A DNA stretch of 9,230 nt from CAMDHY01 sp943372725 (lineage in GTDB: Bacteria > Pseudomonadota > Alphaproteobacteria > Rhizobiales > Segnochrobactraceae): positions 1-9,230 of the forward strand of contig CALRZT010000199.1 in assembly GCA_943372725.1 (NCBI GenBank), in the 5' to 3' direction. The notes below the pieces were generated by a model that worked only from the letters and a program-made list of their open reading frames with translations, made no database searches and was not told the DNA's origin. A program made the translations under genes and the position numbers. Within the stretch, counting starts at the first letter, position 1, and each line of letters opens with the position of its first letter. This document shows positions 5,674 through 9,230 of the stretch, piece by piece.

Positions 5674-8534
5674 GGCAGCACCTCGCGAATGCGCGCCGGG
5701 GTGATCGGCGTCTCGCTGAAGCGGTGGCCGATGGCGTCGGCGACGGCGTTGATGATGGCGGGCACGACCGCGATCATCACCACCTCTGCCATGCCCTTCG
5801 GCGGATCGGTGTCGGAGAGCGGCGGCAGGATCTCGGACGTCTGCTTCCACACGGCGACGTCGGCGGCGTGGGGCAGGCGGTAGCGGTTCCAGTTCCAGGT
5901 GCCGTCGGAGGGGCCGCCCTCGTAGAGTGGCAGCTCCTCGTAGAGCGCGTGGCCGATGCCCATGGCGAGGCCGCCCTGCAGCTGGCCGGAGACGAGTTCC
6001 GGCACCACCTGGCCGCCGCACTCGAGGATCGAGTGGTGGTTGGTGACGCGCACCTCGCAGGTGGCGGTGTCGACGACCACCTCGGTGATGGTGCCGACCG
6101 TCGTGTAGTAGGTGACGCCGGCGTTGTTCAGCGCCGTCTCGGGATAGTCCACCGCCGTGCGCGGCAGGAAGTGGAAGCCGCCGGCGGTCATCAGCGCCTT
6201 CTGCTCGGGCGGCGCGCCGTCGCCGTACTGGACGGACAGCGCGTCGATCGGCAGCGTCGTCGGGCCGACGCCGGGCACGTCGAAGCTCGCCGTCGCCCAT
6301 TTCCAGCGGTTGAAGGTGTGGACGCTGACGCCGGTGACGAGGCCGCGCTCGTGAGCGGTGGCGGCGAGGCGGTCGAGCGGCAGCGGCTCGAGACCGCCGC
6401 CGGCGAGCATTCCGTCGACGATGCGCACGTCGGCGAGCGTCACGGCGAGCGGTGCGATCTGGCCGCCGCCCGGCCCGCGCGACCACAGCGCCACCGCCGC
6501 CGGCCACAGCGACAGGGCGAGCAGGGCCTTCGCCGCCGTGCGGGTGGCGTGGCCGATGTAGTAGACGCTGTTGGAGGCGGTCATCGCCGACAGGTAGGAC
6601 GGCGTCCAGTGCGGATCGGCGGCGAGCCGGTCCTGCTCCTCCTGGGTGATCGAGTAGGGGATCTCGTTGGAGACGAGCGGCATCTCCGGGAAGCGGGTAG
6701 CGCCGTAGTCGTAGAGGTCGGGGACGCGGCCGAGCACGGCCGCGACCATCATCGCCTGGGCGGTGGTGAGGCCGGTGCCCATCTCCATGCCCTGCTGGCG
6801 CATCGTCAGCCGGCCAGCGGCATCGAACGACAGGGTGGTGATCGCGGCCTCGGCGCCGCAGCCGTAGTCCTTCTGCACCTGGGCGTAGCCGACGCCGTAG
6901 CGCTTGCCGGGGTTTTGCGCCTCGAACGCCGCCTTCGCCGCGGCACGGTCGCGCCACAGCGGGTGGGCGGCCGCCCGGTCGAGGATCTCCTCGTTGCGCA
7001 GCGCCCCGCCGGGGACGGCGCCCTGGGTGTTCTTCATGCCGGAGCGGAAGAGGTTCTTCCGGCGCAGCGCGATCGGGTCGATGCCGAGCTCGGCCGCCGC
7101 GGCGTCGACGAGTACCTCCGTGGCCGTCATCGTCTGGACGGTGCCGTAGCCGCGCGTCGAGCCGGACTCGACCGCCCGTGAGGCAAAGGAGGCGACCGAG
7201 AGGTCGCTCTTCGGGAAGTAGTAGACCGACTGCGCCGCCGAGGTGCCGACGAGCGAGACCTCCGGCGAAAAGTTGCGCCGGCCGCCGCCGTCGGTGCGGT
7301 ACGCGCCCTTCAGCACCCGGAAGGCACCGGTGGTGCGGTCGACGACGAGCGTCGACGTCATCCAGAACGGGTGCCGCTTCATCGCGGTGCGGAAGTGCTC
7401 GAAGCGGTCGAGCGCGAGCCGCACCGGCCGGCCCTCGCCATAGAGCCCGGCGACGACGGCGAAGAACGGGAAGACCGAGTGGTCCTTGGTGCCGTAGCCG
7501 ACGGTGTAGCCGATCGAGAGATCGAACTTCGTCAGCCGGAAGCGCGACTTGTCGAACATCGAGACGGTCGAGGCGACGGTCTCGTAGGGCGACTGGGTTC
7601 CGAGAACGGCGCGCAGCGTCCCCGTCACGAGGTCGTACCAGACGAGGCCGTTATCGGCCTCCATCGCCGAGGCATCGATCGACTGCGAATAATGCTCGCG
7701 CGTCAGCACCAGCACGTCGTCGCCGGCGTCGGCGATCTCCTCGTCGAGGCGGGCGGCCGCCCACATCGCCCGCGCCGTGGCGTCGCCGGCCTCGTCGGCG
7801 GCCGGCCAGACCACCGTCTCGCCCTCGAAGCGGCCGTAGACAGTGGTGCCGCCGTCGAGGGGGGAATAGACGTCGCGGTCGTCCGGCCGGTCGCCGCCGA
7901 TGCGGACGTAGCGGCCGGTGCCGTAGTTGCCCGGCGTGTTCGGGGCGGTGCGGGCGCCCCACTTCACGACCTCGGTATCGAAGCGGATGCGCCGCTTGGC
8001 GGCGTCGTAGCGGGCGAAGTCGTGGTAGATCAAAAGCGCCACCGGCTGGCCGAGGAAGCGCGGCGTCTCGCCGGCCGGCACCAGGAAGACGTCGCCGTAG
8101 AAGCCGTCCGGCAGGCCGTCGGTGTCGCTCGGTGGCCGCACGCCGTCGCGAACGAGGTCGGCGCCCATCACGACACGGTCGGGCAACAGGTTGTCGGCGT
8201 CCGCCGCCGCACCCAGCACCGACAGATCGATGCCTTCGAACGCGTGGTCCGCGCGGTCGCCGAAGACCATGAAGGCGTGGCTCTGCTCGCGCGGCCAGCC
8301 GGCCATGTCGACGGCGCGGAAATCACGCCCGAACGTCTTTTCGCCGGTGACCTTGGCGACGGCGTCGTAGCGGAAGCGGGCCTTGCCGTCGGGGCCGACC
8401 CAGGGCGGCACCCGGCTCGCCGGCGTCTCGACGAGATCCGCCCGCGCCGGCCCGGCGAGCATCGCGATTTTGTAGGCGACGCCGGAGACCAGCCCCGCCT
8501 TCAGAAATCCGCGGCGCGACAGCCCCTTCGCCAT
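5670..8534 (-). CDS. Tat-exported xanthine-dehydrogenase-family molybdopterin-binding large subunit
   Basis: Catalytic subunit of 954 residues, predicted to hydroxylate an aldehyde or N-heterocycle using water. A twin-arginine signal (MAKGLSRRGFLKAG, hydrophobic stretch, then AGPARA) sends it to the periplasm. The N-terminal hammerhead domain (about 54-190) shows RYDAVAKVTGEKTFGRD and LGQPVALLIY. Cofactor-binding domains follow, with the MEAD (291-294) and GTQSP (312-316) motifs, RGYGTVQ at 461, and GQLQGGLAMGIGHALYEE near 850-867. The catalytic base is Glu917 in PPKGMAEVV. Two loops are unusual: VGYGTKDH (345-352) replaces the usual GGGFG(G/R)K, and EMGTGLTT (584-591) replaces EMGQG. The protein is about 150-200 residues longer than common homologues. 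ATG 8534 was preferred over GTG 8546 because GGGGGAG precedes it and it gives a normal Tat n-region; SD spacing is short, so the GTG remains possible. Related to but clearly divergent from AldH/IorB/NicB-type subunits; substrate unknown. Confidence 0.93.
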   Translation of the reverse strand: MAKGLSRRGFLKAGLVSGVAYKIAMLAGPARADLVETPASRVPPWVGPDGKARFRYDAVAKVTGEKTFGRDFRAVDMAGWPREQSHAFMVFGDRADHAFEGIDLSVLGAAADADNLLPDRVVMGADLVRDGVRPPSDTDGLPDGFYGDVFLVPAGETPRFLGQPVALLIYHDFARYDAAKRRIRFDTEVVKWGARTAPNTPGNYGTGRYVRIGGDRPDDRDVYSPLDGGTTVYGRFEGETVVWPAADEAGDATARAMWAAARLDEEIADAGDDVLVLTREHYSQSIDASAMEADNGLVWYDLVTGTLRAVLGTQSPYETVASTVSMFDKSRFRLTKFDLSIGYTVGYGTKDHSVFPFFAVVAGLYGEGRPVRLALDRFEHFRTAMKRHPFWMTSTLVVDRTTGAFRVLKGAYRTDGGGRRNFSPEVSLVGTSAAQSVYYFPKSDLSVASFASRAVESGSTRGYGTVQTMTATEVLVDAAAAELGIDPIALRRKNLFRSGMKNTQGAVPGGALRNEEILDRAAAHPLWRDRAAAKAAFEAQNPGKRYGVGYAQVQKDYGCGAEAAITTLSFDAAGRLTMRQQGMEMGTGLTTAQAMMVAAVLGRVPDLYDYGATRFPEMPLVSNEIPYSITQEEQDRLAADPHWTPSYLSAMTASNSVYYIGHATRTAAKALLALSLWPAAVALWSRGPGGGQIAPLAVTLADVRIVDGMLAGGGLEPLPLDRLAATAHERGLVTGVSVHTFNRWKWATASFDVPGVGPTTLPIDALSVQYGDGAPPEQKALMTAGGFHFLPRTAVDYPETALNNAGVTYYTTVGTITEVVVDTATCEVRVTNHHSILECGGQVVPELVSGQLQGGLAMGIGHALYEELPLYEGGPSDGTWNWNRYRLPHAADVAVWKQTSEILPPLSDTDPPKGMAEVVMIAVVPAIINAVADAIGHRFSETPITPARIREVLP

Positions 8535-8573
8535 CCGCTCCCCCACTTGTCGTTATCCGGTTGCCCCCGCACC

Positions 8574-8589
8574 GTGTGTTGCACGACAC
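8574..8589. promoter_or_regulatory. Candidate TetR operator palindrome
   Basis: Minus strand GTGTCGTGCAACACAC is a 16-base palindrome with six of eight positions matching in each arm. It lies 40-55 bases before the large-subunit ATG, in the 126-base gap after the TetR gene, where a local repressor would act on the dehydrogenase operon. Only one copy is seen and no convincing promoter boxes could be paired with it, so the assignment rests on symmetry and position. Confidence 0.3.
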
Positions 8590-8660
8590 CTAGCACGCCG
8601 CGAGACGGTTCGCGCCGTTCAAGGTTGCCCAGCGGCGCTCAAATTTTCCGGATATGCGGC

Positions 8661-9221
8661 TCAGCCCGCGGGAGCGCCGCGCGGTGGCAGCAGCGTCTCC
8701 AGGCAGTCGAAGAGACGCTCGCGCTCGGCGACGTCGAGGGATTCGAGCTCGAGCATCGAGGCGAGCCAGAGGCCGTCCACGGCGACGGTGAACAGCGCCG
8801 CGTGGCCGGCGCTCATCCCGTCCTGCTCGAGGGAGCGGCGCATGGCGCGGCGATGCACCACCGTTGCCGCGCGGACCTGCGGATGGATCGGCAGCGACGG
8901 CAGCACGGCGGCGGCGACGCGCGGGAAGTCGTTGCGCTCGAAGCGGGCGCGGGTGGCGGCGAGCGTCGCATGGGCGAAGGCGCCGGGGCCGTCGTCGTCG
9001 CCGGCCGCGGTGGCGATATCCTGGTAGAAGGTCTCGAACAGGCGGTCGACGACGGCCGCCTGCAGGCTTTCGAGCGTCGGGAAGACGCGGCGCACCTCGC
9101 CCGGATCGAGATCGGCGTGCGCCGCCGCCTCATCCAGGCTGACGGCCCGCGCCCCCGTTTCCGCCACCACGTACGCGATGGCGTCGAGCACCATCTCGCG
9201 CAGCGCCGGATCGTCCGACAT
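8661..9221 (-). CDS. TetR-family transcriptional regulator
   Basis: A 186-residue one-component regulator. Residues about 8-60 fit the TetR N-terminal DNA-binding domain: REMVLDAIAYVVAETGARAV, then the helix-turn-helix VSLDEAAAHADLDPGEVRRVF and the downstream VFPTLESLQAAVVDRLF, matching the family pattern 'YxhFxsKexLl'. The rest is an alpha-helical ligand-binding and dimerisation domain ending in a TVAVDGLWLASMLELESL helix. The usual tyrosine before the F of helix 3 is replaced (RRVFPTLES), a mild deviation. ATG at 9221 is preceded by GGTGA, complementary to the 16S 3' end; a longer start beyond the window edge cannot be excluded, but the domain is complete. It is transcribed in the same direction as the dehydrogenase genes, 126 bases upstream, so it is the likely local regulator, probably a repressor relieved by the substrate or a related compound. 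This role is inferred from position. Confidence 0.9.
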   Translation of the reverse strand: MSDDPALREMVLDAIAYVVAETGARAVSLDEAAAHADLDPGEVRRVFPTLESLQAAVVDRLFETFYQDIATAAGDDDGPGAFAHATLAATRARFERNDFPRVAAAVLPSLPIHPQVRAATVVHRRAMRRSLEQDGMSAGHAALFTVAVDGLWLASMLELESLDVAERERLFDCLETLLPPRGAPAG

Positions 9222-9230
9222 CGCTCACCC

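Noticed and set aside
5125..6957. 610-codon minus-strand frame covering the Fe-S subunit
   Set aside because: Only the last 182 residues are real. The upstream part is an out-of-phase reading of the large-subunit gene; GTG 5673 with GAGG is the start.
5724..7181. Long plus-strand open frames opposite the large subunit (also 7178-8272)
   Set aside because: Same antisense artefact as elsewhere: skewed composition, no recognisable motif, and the opposite strand carries a convincing family member.

Overview
The window is GC-rich, with strong third-position G/C bias. All of its genes lie on the minus strand. Codon use, the multi-haem cytochrome c paired with a periplasmic molybdenum hydroxylase, and the Tat signal suggest an alphaproteobacterium, possibly Hyphomicrobiales. 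That placement is inference; the window has no rRNA or other phylogenetic marker.

In transcription order (right to left) the layout starts with a TetR-family regulator (8661-9221). A 126-base gap with a candidate operator follows. Next comes a tight three-gene unit: a Tat-exported xanthine-dehydrogenase-family molybdopterin large subunit (5670-8534), a two-[2Fe-2S] small subunit (5125-5673, GTGA overlap with the large subunit) and a membrane-anchored three-haem cytochrome c (3824-5113, whose Shine-Dalgarno overlaps the previous stop). Together these should form a periplasmic dehydrogenase that passes electrons Mo centre -> Fe-S -> haems c -> respiratory chain. There is no FAD subunit. The substrate cannot be read from the sequence; an aldehyde or an N-heterocycle is the family expectation.

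Two methyl-accepting chemotaxis proteins follow in tandem: a complete one (1548-3575, 675 aa) and a second cut off by the window edge (1-1178, first 392 codons). They are diverged duplicates with a constant offset of 2397 bases. Their periplasmic sensing domains differ clearly, but from the end of the second membrane helix to the window edge the DNA is almost identical, including 125 identical bases, which suggests recent gene conversion. Their upstream regions share short blocks at nearly fixed distances from the start codon.

The gaps hold terminator-like hairpins after the complete receptor gene. I found no tRNA, rRNA, CRISPR array, insertion sequence or phage gene. No wholly new system is evident. 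The points most worth a second look are the unusual cofactor-loop motifs and extra length of the molybdenum subunit, the conversion tract and conserved leaders of the receptor pair, and a possible link between oxidising a compound and sensing it.
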